64,000 nucleotides of DNA from Ceratorhiza oryzae-sativae. Taxonomy: Eukaryota; Basidiomycota; Agaricomycetes; Cantharellales; Ceratobasidiaceae. The notes beneath the pieces are model-generated. The model did not search any database. It was not told the DNA's origin and saw only the letters and a list, made by a program, of their open reading frames with translations. A program made the position numbers and the translations under genes. Within the stretch, counting starts at the first letter, position 1. Every line of letters starts with the position of its first letter. The stretch is from positions 124,001 through 188,000 of the forward strand of contig JARWMV010000027.1 of assembly GCA_030998015.1 (NCBI GenBank). Reading direction: 5' to 3'. Below, one piece after another: positions 12,606-23,449 of the stretch.

Positions 12606-15032
12606 TTACACCGGAGCCCAAGCGAGCAGAAAGCCATCGAGACGGTCAGAGCTATAGGAACACGGTCAGTAGAGCGTTCTAAACGCTGAGTATCGATATA
12701 CCTCTTCCCCATGATGAAGGCGAGGCGCATGCCTTCTGGGGCTTCACACTGGAACTCGTTGCCCTCGCCGCTTCTCCCATAAATTGATGTCGATCGACCT
12801 GTTAAAAACATCGTTATGATATCAGTATATCTTGTGATATAAACACAAGCATTCTCACCGCGGTTCGTGATAAAGCACAGTTGAATAATGTAATCACTAC
12901 TTCTCCCTTGAACCTTCACAAAATATTCACCCGGTCGCAATGTAAAAGCGTACATATCCCCATTTGTCTCACCGTGTTGGGGTTTCTGGATAATTTGGCT
13001 TTGTGCACCGTTGGTGATAGTGTATGTGGCCTATGTGTGTGTATGTTGTCGTTGTTATATCGTCCTTGTTTGGGTTCTTACCTGGATACTATCGATATAT
13101 TTTCCCCCCTGAATGGCTATGCCTGACACATACGCACTCTCTGCCGGTCCCATGTACGGCCAGTCGTTGAAAGGTGAACCACCTATGCCTCCGACGTACG
13201 TTGAGTACTTGTGTCCGTGCGGCAAATCTAGAGGTACTATATTATGCCGCCATATAGCCTTCAAGAGTGGGCTAACGTTTTTAAGCCATGCACCTTAGAG
13301 TCAATTGGCGAAGCTGACCTGGATACGATACACCGCATCCTTCTTCGAAGAGGAATTTTTCTTTATCCTTCCAGATAAAGCGGAGAGTGCCACGCCGTCA
13401 CAGTTATAGACGCTGGGTACCCCCCCCTCACCACCATAGTGGGGAGAAACTCTGCCCTTGGAGGTTGCAAACTGAATCCCCATGATCGTTTCTTGATCTG
13501 TCCAAACAAATATTTCTACGATGAATTCATCTGCGCGAAATGATCAGACCCAAACCAGTATCAAAACTAGATGGCGATACCTTGTTCGAGACAAAACGTC
13601 TGCTCGTTACCTCCGAGACCTCCCAAGCGACCAGTGTCAATGCCGTCGGTGTATGCGACCTTCAGGGCGTCCACTAGGCGATCAGAATATATCGTAATGC
13701 CCTTAATTGTTTTGTATGCATGCGGGGTGCCGTCAAACGAGCGCCCTCCGATACTGTTGCCTTCCATGACCAGTGGTCGATAGGAGAGTAATTTCGAGTA
13801 TAATTTGTGTAATTCCTGCTTGAGATCATTTTGCAAGAGGTCCGTTACTGGAATAACTCTGATGATCCTAGCCATAGACCATTGGGACGGATGCCCTGCA
13901 GGGGTAAAAGGTCTCGTTAAACCCCATTTAACATAACGCAACCAACTTACCCATCTTTGAGAGCCAGGATATAATCTCCTCAGGGGCAGAAAGAGTGTCA
14001 CCGCCCTGCAGGCCGAACAGAGTCAACCCGCATGTGATTAGAGATTAGCTGGAGAATTGATCAGTTTCACCCACAAGAATATTGACACCAGTCGTTTTAT
14101 ATGTACTTTGATCCTAGAGTTGAAAGTTTGAGTCAGTGGTCAATAGCAACGAAGGCCGTTCGTGGGGACAGGTAATTCATCAGCTTGTGCACTTACTTCT
14201 GCGGATTCAGACACTTGATCCGATATCGCTAAAGACGCTCCGAGCTCGAAGACCTATATCCAGGCGAAATGGTGTAATTGAATGAGCGAGCGACACAGAC
14301 CGTGGTACATACAGTTGCTATGACGTCACCCCTACAGATGCTATCTCTCAAGCAGCTGCCCCTATAAATAGATCATAAGAACACATACCAGTTTTCAAAT
14401 ACACGATCAAGAGCTGTAAATTTCGCAGGCGGTGTTTCTTCCGCTAGCGCCTGGCGGATATCTGATTCAAAATCTGGATGTGGAATGAGGTCCGCTGGGG
14501 GGATATTGAAGGACAGACGCTGGAATGTCGTCCGTTTTGTCCTCCATTCTCCACTTTGATCCGCTTCGTGATGTTGTCCAATGCGGGCGACCGCCCAAGG
14601 TGTAATTGTCGAACAAGCTTCGATCGACCAGCCACAATGTATATAGTTGGTGATCCGGCTGGATTTCGTTGAGATGGTTTCACTAATGATATTATCTTTC
14701 TCTTCGATCCAGTGAGAAGAGTGGTGTTTCCCCTGAACCTTATACCGTGCCACTGTGTGAATCGATTTCCGAGGGATATCATTGCCGTCAATAAGAATTC
14801 CATGCAGAACTTGAGTGGAATGAGATTAAGTATAAGTTTGTACGGTGTTATTTTTGACGTACATCCTTTCTCGTTCAACTGGTGGGCCAGGCTGCGATCA
14901 GTGCTCTGCTCATCGGCCAAGGAGAACTCTACGAACCATGGCTGCTTTCTCAGAATCGCTCAAATTGCGGAACAGGACAACAGGATGTTGCGCCTGATTG
15001 TTTCCATCTGAAGGTTGCGACTTGGAAAGCAT
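12606..15032 (-). CDS. Jacalin-like multi-domain lectin L2
   Basis: Second lectin paralog. The proposed ATG at 15032 gives an N-terminus collinear with L3. The frame then shifts by one base near 14930, in both palindrome arms, before the block SLAHQLNEKG. An intron of about 50 bp with a gtacgt donor follows, then LHGILIDGND, the conserved NYIHCGW and the block ending FTALDRVFENW. Next come short exons GDVIAT and VFELGASLAI, then jacalin-like units: GGRSFDGTPHAYKTIKGI, GIQFATSKGRVSPHYGGEGG, and YVGGIGGSPFNDW with GKYIDSIQV, then a Gly/Glu-rich unit with GRSGEGNEFQCEAPEG. A gtatat...cctatag intron leads to the last exon ending LDGFLLAWAPV, stop at 12606. The GDV...LG.SLA segment could belong to a MACPF-like fold; this is tentative. 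Sugar specificity is unknown. Confidence 0.72.
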
Positions 15033-15452
15033 GTGAGGCGTTGTGGGCGATGGTGGTTGATTAAACGTTGCCACCCAGCCACTTTGGATCCGGCAGGGTA
15101 CAGCCACACAGGCTCCATTTGTACATGCCACGGCCACGCAGTCCGACTTGAGCGAGGAATACTTTCTCATTGATCAACTAATCAATCTGTGACATGAGGG
15201 ACTGTATGAGTGACATTGCATCTTCAGGAATCTCTTGAACTGCTGAGTGGACCGCGACGACCACCACAAGCGCTCTTACATAAAACTGCCTACCTGCCAT
15301 ACTCTGCTGTTTTTGTCGTTTTTGCTGTCTTTAATTTCTTTATATGAACGAAGGGGGATCCCAACCCCCAGCTGCCTGAGTCTCCTAGACGAACTGCCGG
15401 TACAAAGAGGTCAATCGCTGATTTTAAGCGTCCTACAATTCCATTCAACTTT

Positions 15453-17369
15453 GTGGGCACCACCCCACTGGCTTCACTTAATTCTTTATTTTCCGGTCCT
15501 GAGCCAAACCAACCCTTTACGCCTGGCGAAACCCAAGCAGACAAGCTGTTGAGTCCAAGGGAGGGCGCTAGTTCTCCTATACCCATCCCCATTGATCACT
15601 CCCCGAAAACCAGCAAAAAAGCTAGAACAGGCGATATCTCAGACGTAATGTCAAACCCAAGCAATGCCAACCTGATTAATCCCGCCCAGTCTGCAACCTC
15701 TGCGACCAGTAGCACCAACACGCTCTATACCCCCTTTTCTTCTTCTGGCTCTGCCCCAGCCTTGGGCGCACCCAAACCTCCTTTTAATTTATTTTCTCCT
15801 GCCTCGAATCCTGTTCTCTCTATTCAAAATGCTCTTAACACTCTGGAAACTCTTGCTAAAGACGCCAACAACTGTATTCTCTTCAACGTTCCTGATATCA
15901 AAAACCGCATAGAAAAACTTGTACATGACACATATAACACCAATGTTACGTACGAACAAAATAACTTCACTCAAGCCATCTCCGCGATGGAAAACCGACT
16001 AGTAAGCATGATACAAACCAAATTCTCTTCTATTGAAAGCGCCTATACCCCCGAGAAGAACCAAATTAACAATTCAGACACCAATGATGGTCCTAACAGT
16101 ACAAGGCCTACCACCAAATCTGCAAATCCTACCCCATTCAAGCCCTCCCGACCCAGCCCAAACACGAACACGAAACCCACACCCAAGCCCCTAACACGCC
16201 CTACCACAGCCGGACACCCCTCCAGGATCATTGCGACCGTAAACAAGAAATTTGACCTCAACAAAAAGTTCAGAAACAATGTGGTTGAAAAGATCAATGC
16301 AGCACTCTACAACCTCACGAAAGACCATAGCCTCAGCATCATGGGTATGATGACTTCAGCACGCGGAAACCTCATATTATATGCAAGACAAACAACAACC
16401 AGAGAAATCCTTGCTCCGTACATCGAAAAAATCAACAAAGTCTTCGACCAGGAAGGTTTCACAGTCACCAAAGCAGAACCCGACGCATGCTGGGTAACCA
16501 TCCAAATTGACGGAGTACCAACCCGCCCAGGTGTAGGAGGTAGCATTGACTCAGCGCAATGCACTGACATTATACAAGAACTCAAATTCTCTTTCCCGAA
16601 TCTAGAAAAATCTTGGAACGAAGTCAAGAAATCAAAATGGTTATGCTTGTCCACACAGCTCGAATCCCTTGAACGCAGGCACGCCTCAATGATCATCACC
16701 TTCACGAACAAATCCTCGGCCAAACCCGTCCTCGATATCGGCAAAACCTTCCTATTCGGCGAAAAGATCAAGTTCCGCCACCACACAGAAGGCACATCCC
16801 CCTTACAATGCACCAATTGCTGGGGCCTCAACCACCTAGCAAATCGATGTAAGAACAGCACGAAGTGCGGTAAATGCACTGGACCACATCTCACTAACGA
16901 ACACAAAAACTGCTCCAAATGCAAACTTGACGCTAACACTCTCTGCATTCACGAAGCCAAAATCCGAAAATGCGCCCTCTGCGGATCCGCAGAACACCCA
17001 GCCACCTTCAAAGGATGTCCCGAACGCACACGCGCCAAACTCGGCTCCAAAGCCCTTCAGAAACCAACACCCTCCAAACCAAAAACCCAGACGACACACA
17101 GACAAACCAATCCCTCAGACATCACGATCAAAACAGCAAAACCGAACAACAACCAAGTAAGAAAGCTCATCAACGAAATCTACGCCAAGCTACCACACCT
17201 CAACACGCAAATCATACACAAGAAACTCAAATCCTACGACTTTGACATGGAAAAGACAATCCAAGCTCTAACCATCGAAGAACCCAAGTTCCAGAACCCC
17301 AACACAGAAAACCCAAACTCTAACATTCCCAAGCCTACGCCCGAAGAAGTCATGGACATCTCGAAATGA
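15453..17369 (+). CDS. LINE ORF1, Gag-like zinc-knuckle protein
   Basis: About 638 codons, open from 15348, but with no in-frame ATG until about 15648. An out-of-frame ATG at 15344 precedes a GGGGG run, so a one-base frame error at the start is plausible. The N-terminal half is low-complexity (Ser/Pro/Asn/Thr). A middle globular region is followed by three Cys-rich knuckles at about residues 450-525: CTNCWGLNHLANRC, CGKCTGPHLTNEHKNC and CALCGSAEHPATFKGC. The protein would bind LINE RNA in the ribonucleoprotein particle. Its stop codon overlaps the ORF2 start as ATGA at 17366-17369, which fits coupled termination and re-initiation. Confidence 0.85.
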   Translation: MGTTPLASLNSLFSGPEPNQPFTPGETQADKLLSPREGASSPIPIPIDHSPKTSKKARTGDISDVMSNPSNANLINPAQSATSATSSTNTLYTPFSSSGSAPALGAPKPPFNLFSPASNPVLSIQNALNTLETLAKDANNCILFNVPDIKNRIEKLVHDTYNTNVTYEQNNFTQAISAMENRLVSMIQTKFSSIESAYTPEKNQINNSDTNDGPNSTRPTTKSANPTPFKPSRPSPNTNTKPTPKPLTRPTTAGHPSRIIATVNKKFDLNKKFRNNVVEKINAALYNLTKDHSLSIMGMMTSARGNLILYARQTTTREILAPYIEKINKVFDQEGFTVTKAEPDACWVTIQIDGVPTRPGVGGSIDSAQCTDIIQELKFSFPNLEKSWNEVKKSKWLCLSTQLESLERRHASMIITFTNKSSAKPVLDIGKTFLFGEKIKFRHHTEGTSPLQCTNCWGLNHLANRCKNSTKCGKCTGPHLTNEHKNCSKCKLDANTLCIHEAKIRKCALCGSAEHPATFKGCPERTRAKLGSKALQKPTPSKPKTQTTHRQTNPSDITIKTAKPNNNQVRKLINEIYAKLPHLNTQIIHKKLKSYDFDMEKTIQALTIEEPKFQNPNTENPNSNIPKPTPEEVMDISK

Positions 17370-20300
17370 ATACTAAACCCATAAGTATTTTATGCCTAAA
17401 CACTCACAAATCCAATCCGATTATGCACACATTACTGAACACATGCTCAAATGCCACAGGTAAAGAAAAACCGTACTTCATATTAATTCAAGAACCATGG
17501 TGGTGCGACATAGCTGGTGGCAACCGCGGCTCAGTTTCCTACCGTGGATGGAATACCATCATACCCAAACCCGTAATAGCTAACAACGAAACCCCTAGAG
17601 TCATCACATATCACCGCACCCGCGCAGACGTCACAGTCACTCTCCGCTCTGACATTTCTCAAGACCTCGACTGCATGTACCTCGAAATCACACAACCTAA
17701 CTTCAATCCCTTCATCATCGCCAATATTTACAACCAAAAATCGCCCACCAACGACACCAACTGGACTTTCGACCGCCTCAAAAATCACAGAATACCTCTC
17801 GGCCCGACCATACTATGCGGAGACTGGAACGCTCACCACTTCCTGTGGGAACCAGACAGACCCGAATCTCAAAACCCAGCTCGCCGCGACATCGACCTAG
17901 TTGAATGGCTAGATGAACATGACTTTTCTTTAAACAATGCACCTGGCGTACCCACCCACGCCACAACAGTAAGAACAGCCAATGGCGTAAGAACATCACT
18001 CACCACCATCGATCTCACGTTCAGTAATCTTCATGCTAACGCTATTGACCTTGTCAAAAACTTCTATATAGACGACAAAGTGTCCGGCGCGTCAGACCAC
18101 TTCGCCCAAAGATTTCATATTGACCAAGGTCAAGTCCCGATAGAGAACCTTATCCCAGAACGATACAACTGGGGAGCTGCCGATCTAGACGACTACGTCC
18201 GGAAATTAGCCTCTCGACTGGAAGAATCTGCTGAGTATTTCACTACCCTAAGACTAAATCCGAACCCCACCGTCGAAGAGATTGACACCTGCGCGGAAAT
18301 CCTAGAAAGATGTTTCGTCGAAACTGCAGAAGAATTGGTACCAAAATACCGACCAAGCGCACATGCGAAAGATTGGTGGACAAACCATCTTACCCAAAAA
18401 GTTAACGAAGTCGTTGACGCGGCACGGTTAACCTGAGACCGTAACATCACTGACCCCGAGATGCGACTAATCCTCATAGCAGAACACACACGCCGCAAGA
18501 ATTTACTGCGACGAGAACAAAAGAGAGCCAAAAAGGAATGGATAGAAACGATCACAAGTGAAGCGACTCATAGAAACATATGGCACCTCAACAAATGGTG
18601 CGCAGGCACACGCACATACCCGTCCCCGCCCATGTCCCAAGGCCCGGGACTCCCACCCGCCATCAAACACAAAGATAAGTGCAACGTCTTACGACAGGGC
18701 TTATTTCCTCCCCCGCCAGAACTACCTGATGTAGCCGAACCTGATTTGACCACGCCCATACCAAACGAATACGAATGGCCCCAACTCAAGTATCACGAAC
18801 TCAAAAAAGCCATTTTCTCAAGTTGATCGACGTCAGCCCCAGGCCCAGACGGCATCCCATACCTCATACTCAAATTAGCTTGGGGCACTGCAGCATCCGA
18901 AATGTACGCAGTCGCCCAAGCATGCGTCAAAATAGGCTATCACCCCTGCGTCTACCGTTCTTCAATATCGGTCGCGCTTGCAAAACCTGGTAAACCAGAT
19001 TATTCTATCCCCAAAGCTTACAGACTCATTCAGCTATTGCGCACCTTTGGCAAAGCAATTGAGAAAATTATCGCAGCCAGACTCACTCACCTGTGTTTGA
19101 AATACGACATCATCCCAAAATCCCAATTCGGCAGTATGACCTCTAGATCAACAACCGACGCAGCCCTCATCGTCAAACACGACATACAAAACGCTGCTGA
19201 CCTCGGCCTGGTCTCTAGCTCACTCAGCTTCGACATCAAAGGCTTTTTCGACAACATCTCACACAAAGTCCTCCTCAACACAATGCGAGAGTCCAGACTC
19301 CCACTCCCGCTCATCAAATGGACGCAACACTTCTTATCTGACCGACATACCGTTGTCCTGCTAGATGGCATAAAAGATGAGATGAAACCAATAAAAACAG
19401 GCGTACCCCAAGGTTCCTCGGTCTCCCCTCCGCTATCTGGAATACTCACCGCACCACTTATAAAAGATTTTGAGAGATGCGCTAAAATAGAAAACGAAAA
19501 GAGGTACTCACACCGAAACTACAAAACAATCCCGGCCCCATGCCTCCTTATTATCTACGTCGACGATGGCTTCCTACTCACCTCGTCTCCATCTCACACC
19601 ACGAACTCACACACCCTAGCTCAAGCTTACAGCAAATGCGATACATGGGGCGCAAGCGTCGGAATTGCATTCGACGAAGGCGACAAAAGAGAGCTAATAC
19701 ACTACACCTACAGAAAGCGAACCGCATTTGAATCGTTACCCGCGGTCACCCTCACAAACAGAGACGGAACCCAAGCCACAGTCCTACCACAAGAAACAAT
19801 TCGATGGCTAGGCGTCTTCTTCGACCGAAACCTCAACTTCAAAAATCACATCAACCGACTGACATGTAAAGCCAACAAAACATTACAAGGCCTCAAACTC
19901 CTCGCCAATTCGGTCAGAGGTATGAGACAACACAACCTCCGCATCTTATACATGGCCTGCTGCAGATCAATCCTCACATACGCTTCACCAGTGTGGTGGA
20001 ACAACTCAAAGACACTAATACGCCCACTCATCCTCACACAGAACAAAGCCCTTAGATGGGTCAGCGGCGCATTCAGAACCACTCCAGTCCGAGCTCTCGA
20101 AATCATAACATCAACACCTCCCCTACATCTGATCCTCGATCAAATCAACCGACAAACGGCCATACGCCTCAGCAAACTACCCGAAAACCACTTGATCCTA
20201 CACCGACTAGACATTGGATGGTTACCTCGCGAAATCGAACGAGTAGACCCCCCTAATAAAATACGACCATTGGTCTTGGAAGCATACCGAGACCCAACAA

Positions 20301-21439
20301 TCCGACAACGAGACTACTCAACACTATACGAAATCGCCAAATTCAATTCACCCCTCAACGAACGATGCAACCCCCTAACCTTACCGCCATGGAAACGCGC
20401 TCACACCGACCCGGAACTCCGAAACAGAATCTCAATAACTCCATACGATGGACACACATCAAAAGCAACGCTCAGAGAAATCCACAAGCAGGTAATAGAC
20501 CGCTGGGAAACCGACGCTGACCATCTAGTTTGTTACACGGACGCTTCTCACTGGACCGACCCCGGCGAAAATCTAATGGGAGCCGGGATAGGCGTAACCA
20601 TATTCCACAAATCCACACGAATACATTCTATCTCGCAAAAGGTAAAGAATCGAGTCGAACCTTGGGACCTCGAACTCGAAGCCATAGAAGTAGCAATCAG
20701 AACAGCCATCGAAATCACCTCCAGGTTCGAACCGAACCCACCCAAAAACATCCACATCTTCTCCGACAACACCTCAGCAATCGAAGTAGCACTAGAAGGT
20801 CACGCAAGAGCAGGCCAGAAAACCTGTATGTCGATCCGAAATCACACTTTCAACTTCATAGACTCCCATCCCGAACACTTCGTCTCGATCCAATACTGCC
20901 CAGCACACGAAGACATTCGAGGCCACGACCTCGCTGACAAACTAGCCAAACGAGCCTCATCTCACAGAAGAAGTATTACCGGATTGAAAACACTGACCAA
21001 CATCAGACGAGAGTCGAAAGCCAAAATCACAGACGACTGGTTCGAAAACTGGTCGACACACGAACCCAGGGGCGTTTTCGCACCCGCAGACCGCATCCCG
21101 CCCTCGACCAAACCCAGCAATACCTTACTCAATACTACTCGCCCTATTTTTTCACGCCTCACCCAAGTCCTAACAGGACACGCATTCACGGGAGAATACT
21201 ATGACCGGTTCGTCCCAGATGAAATTAAGGCATGCCCATGCGGCGAACGCCTCCAAACTCGAGAACACATACTCCTAGAGTGCCCAAACTACGCTGACTT
21301 CCATCACCTCTTTGTTACAGAACGCGGAGATGTACTCACGCTCCCCGAGATTCTTGGCTCGACCAGAGGCATCGAGAAACTCATTGTTTTCCTCGAACAC
21401 ACAAATGCCTTCACCAAACAGAACAACCCGTTCGGTTAA
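17366..21439 (+). pseudogene. LINE ORF2: endonuclease, reverse transcriptase, RNase H
   Basis: One continuous frame of about 1357 codons with two internal TGA codons (18434-18436 and 18824-18826). Order: APE-type endonuclease (LIQEPWW near residue 42, CGDWNAHH near 152, SDHF near 243), reverse transcriptase (SAPGPDGIP, KPGKPDYSIPKAYRLI, TGVPQGSSVSP, and YVDDGF near 731), RNase H (CYTDAS near 1057, SDNTSAIE near 1133, HDLADKLAKRA near 1190) and a C-terminal CPCGERLQTREHILLEC. Both TGA codons sit where CGA (Arg) would fit, as expected from C-to-T change at a CpG. Apart from these two codons the element looks intact, which suggests recent activity. The RNase H domain points to a Tad/I-like group. 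Confidence 0.9.
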
Positions 21440-21708
21440 AATTCACGCTCCAGGCGTCTTCTATCTCTTCTCCTCTTCCTTTCGTCTTGTGTCTCGGACG
21501 CCGCGCTCTCTGTGCCTTGCCATAATGTTACACCTCCCCCACGTGACTCGCCTCTGGCGTCTCGCTCGGACTTGACTCGCTCCTAGCACTACAATCTCTT
21601 TCCCTGTACCCCCGGTGCAGGGTGTTGCCCGGTTTTTTCTTTCGTGATTCTGCCGGGACCGCGCCTTGGCTCTTTGTGAGACTGCTAGCGGTATACAAAT
21701 TATAGATT

Positions 21709-21730
21709 TCATCATCATCATCATCATCAT
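21709..21730 (+). repeat. TCA microsatellite tail of the LINE
   Basis: About seven TCA units form the 3' terminus directly before the target duplication. Simple-repeat tails replace poly(A) in several LINE groups and arise during target-primed reverse transcription. Confidence 0.85.
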
Positions 21731-21743
21731 TGAACTGCTGAGT

Positions 21744-23449
21744 CGATTCAGCTCCGTTTCACCTGGATGGACGCCGTAGGAGATTTTAATTTTGGACTGA
21801 ATGCGAAGGGGAGGACAAATTTCAAGACTGAAAATTTCCAATGACTGACTGAGTTTCAATCTTGGGGTTTTCCCTGCATATATGCTCCAAGTGATGACAC
21901 AGGGCAGATTCCCGCAAGACCTAAAGCTGAGTTAGGCTACCTTCTAAGGTCTGGATGACTTGACATTTTACTCATATCCCCTACTCCTTTTGTAATCGCT
22001 TGACCTTTGCGATAGTTTAATTTAGCTAAGCTGTGTGTTTAGATGTCGTGGGAGGCCACTCACACCCTAGCTCCTCAAGACTATATTTCTACCGATTTAA
22101 ATCACCCTTTCGCTTACGAGAGTAGGAGGAAATAATCGACCAGGTATGCTGGGTTGTATTCAATGCAATAATATAGGAGGCACTGCCGAAAATATACGGC
22201 AATTCGGCAATATGCACTGACCTGTTCTACTGAAGCGAACGAAGCAAGATACGCTTCAGATGTACTTAGCGCAGTGAATAAAGCGATTGAACTCAGTAAA
22301 TGAAGCACACAAGTAAAAGGGGTAAAAGTCGCTGATGAATGGAGGCGACAAGTTCATTCAGTTATATACGAGAGAGCGGAAAATACAAAGGAGAATACAT
22401 GGGTGTATCTAGCTACTGTATCTACGTATGGAGATAATACATGAATATCGGACTACAGGGGGAGTGAGATAGGAACAATGTCGACACAATATCGACGTTA
22501 GCACGGGTTCATTCAACATTTTCTTTCGCTCTTGTTCCTTTCTTCTTCTTTCCATGGTTTGAATGCGCTCCTAGAATATGTCCCCGTCATCTTGCTACTT
22601 TCCTACGTTAGAGAGTTCTTCTTTTAATTCCCTTCCCCATGCTCATTGGAGGTACACAGTAGCATGGTATACTCACTCGCTTCATCCTACCCTTCGGATG
22701 CGTCCGGCTCCCGGGGGAGGGGGGTGGGGGCGCAAGTCCGAGTGGAGGCTACGTGGAAAAGGATAGTGGCGCCATGCCATGCATTTAAGTATTTTGGATG
22801 TTCTATCTTCATAGTCGATGATGAAACTATAAGCGTAATAAAACGAGGGAGAGAAACCGACTTGCCGTCGTCTGAACCGGAGGGGTTGGGAAACCTGGAG
22901 CGAAGCAACGTGGGAACCCGGGGCGCCGAGACGTGAGCGAACTCACGGGCCGGGCAGCCACCGGACAACGGTAGTCGGATGTCAGGGTGGTGGGAGGGCG
23001 TAGGCGAGAGAGTGGGGGACGCGGGTAGCCATAAGACGCGCCAGAGTGTATGGACGTATAAGTTTGCCGCGTGTATGGGGAAGTTGAAGAGGAAGGAAAG
23101 AGGGGTGGCGGCCGGGAAAAGGACAAACGAGCACACAGAGACCGAAACGCAGACTCGGCCAGTGCTGGTGGCAAGTGGGAGCCGGTACTCGTGGTGGAGT
23201 TACAATGGAAAAAAGGGCGGAGTCGCGCCACGGGGTCGTCCGCGAACCTTGTGGGCAAGACTGGGCTCTGTGCCTCAGGAAGCTGCGGCAAACAGCCCCT
23301 ATTACTCCAGTTTGTGTCGTCCAGTATCAGGAGTACCTAATTCATTCTCTCTCCATCTGCTCTTCAATGTCCCTTAGCTGTAGTCCCACCGCAAGGCCTG
23401 GCCTCAGCACGACTCTAAATACATGGTTTAAAAAGAGATAGGCGGGTCG
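21744..23449. other. Spacer between L2 and L3
   Basis: No gene recognised. It begins with the promoter side of L2. The part 21890-22045 is related to 3280-3430. A GC-rich part (about 22690-23320) has overlapping open frames on both strands with no recognisable product, and a short perfect hairpin cgtgag-cgaa-ctcacg at 22931-22946. The mirrored copy is 57486-59191. Confidence 0.5.

Larger units (their letters stand above)
15249..21729 (+). mobile_element. Nearly complete non-LTR retrotransposon (LINE)
   Basis: A 6481-bp LINE with ORF1 (nucleic-acid-binding) and ORF2 (APE endonuclease, reverse transcriptase, RNase H, Cys/His knuckle). It is flanked by a 14-bp target duplication, ttgaactgctgagt, at 15235-15248 and 21730-21743. 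The 3' end is a TCA microsatellite, not poly(A). The mirrored right arm has one uninterrupted copy of the target site near 59197-59210, so the insertion followed the inverted duplication. Only two nonsense codons damage ORF2. Confidence 0.96.

Noticed and set aside
22690..23340. Overlapping open frames on both strands of the GC-rich spacer as genes
   Set aside because: High GC makes long chance frames; no domain, no intron pattern, and the frames exist on both strands at once.
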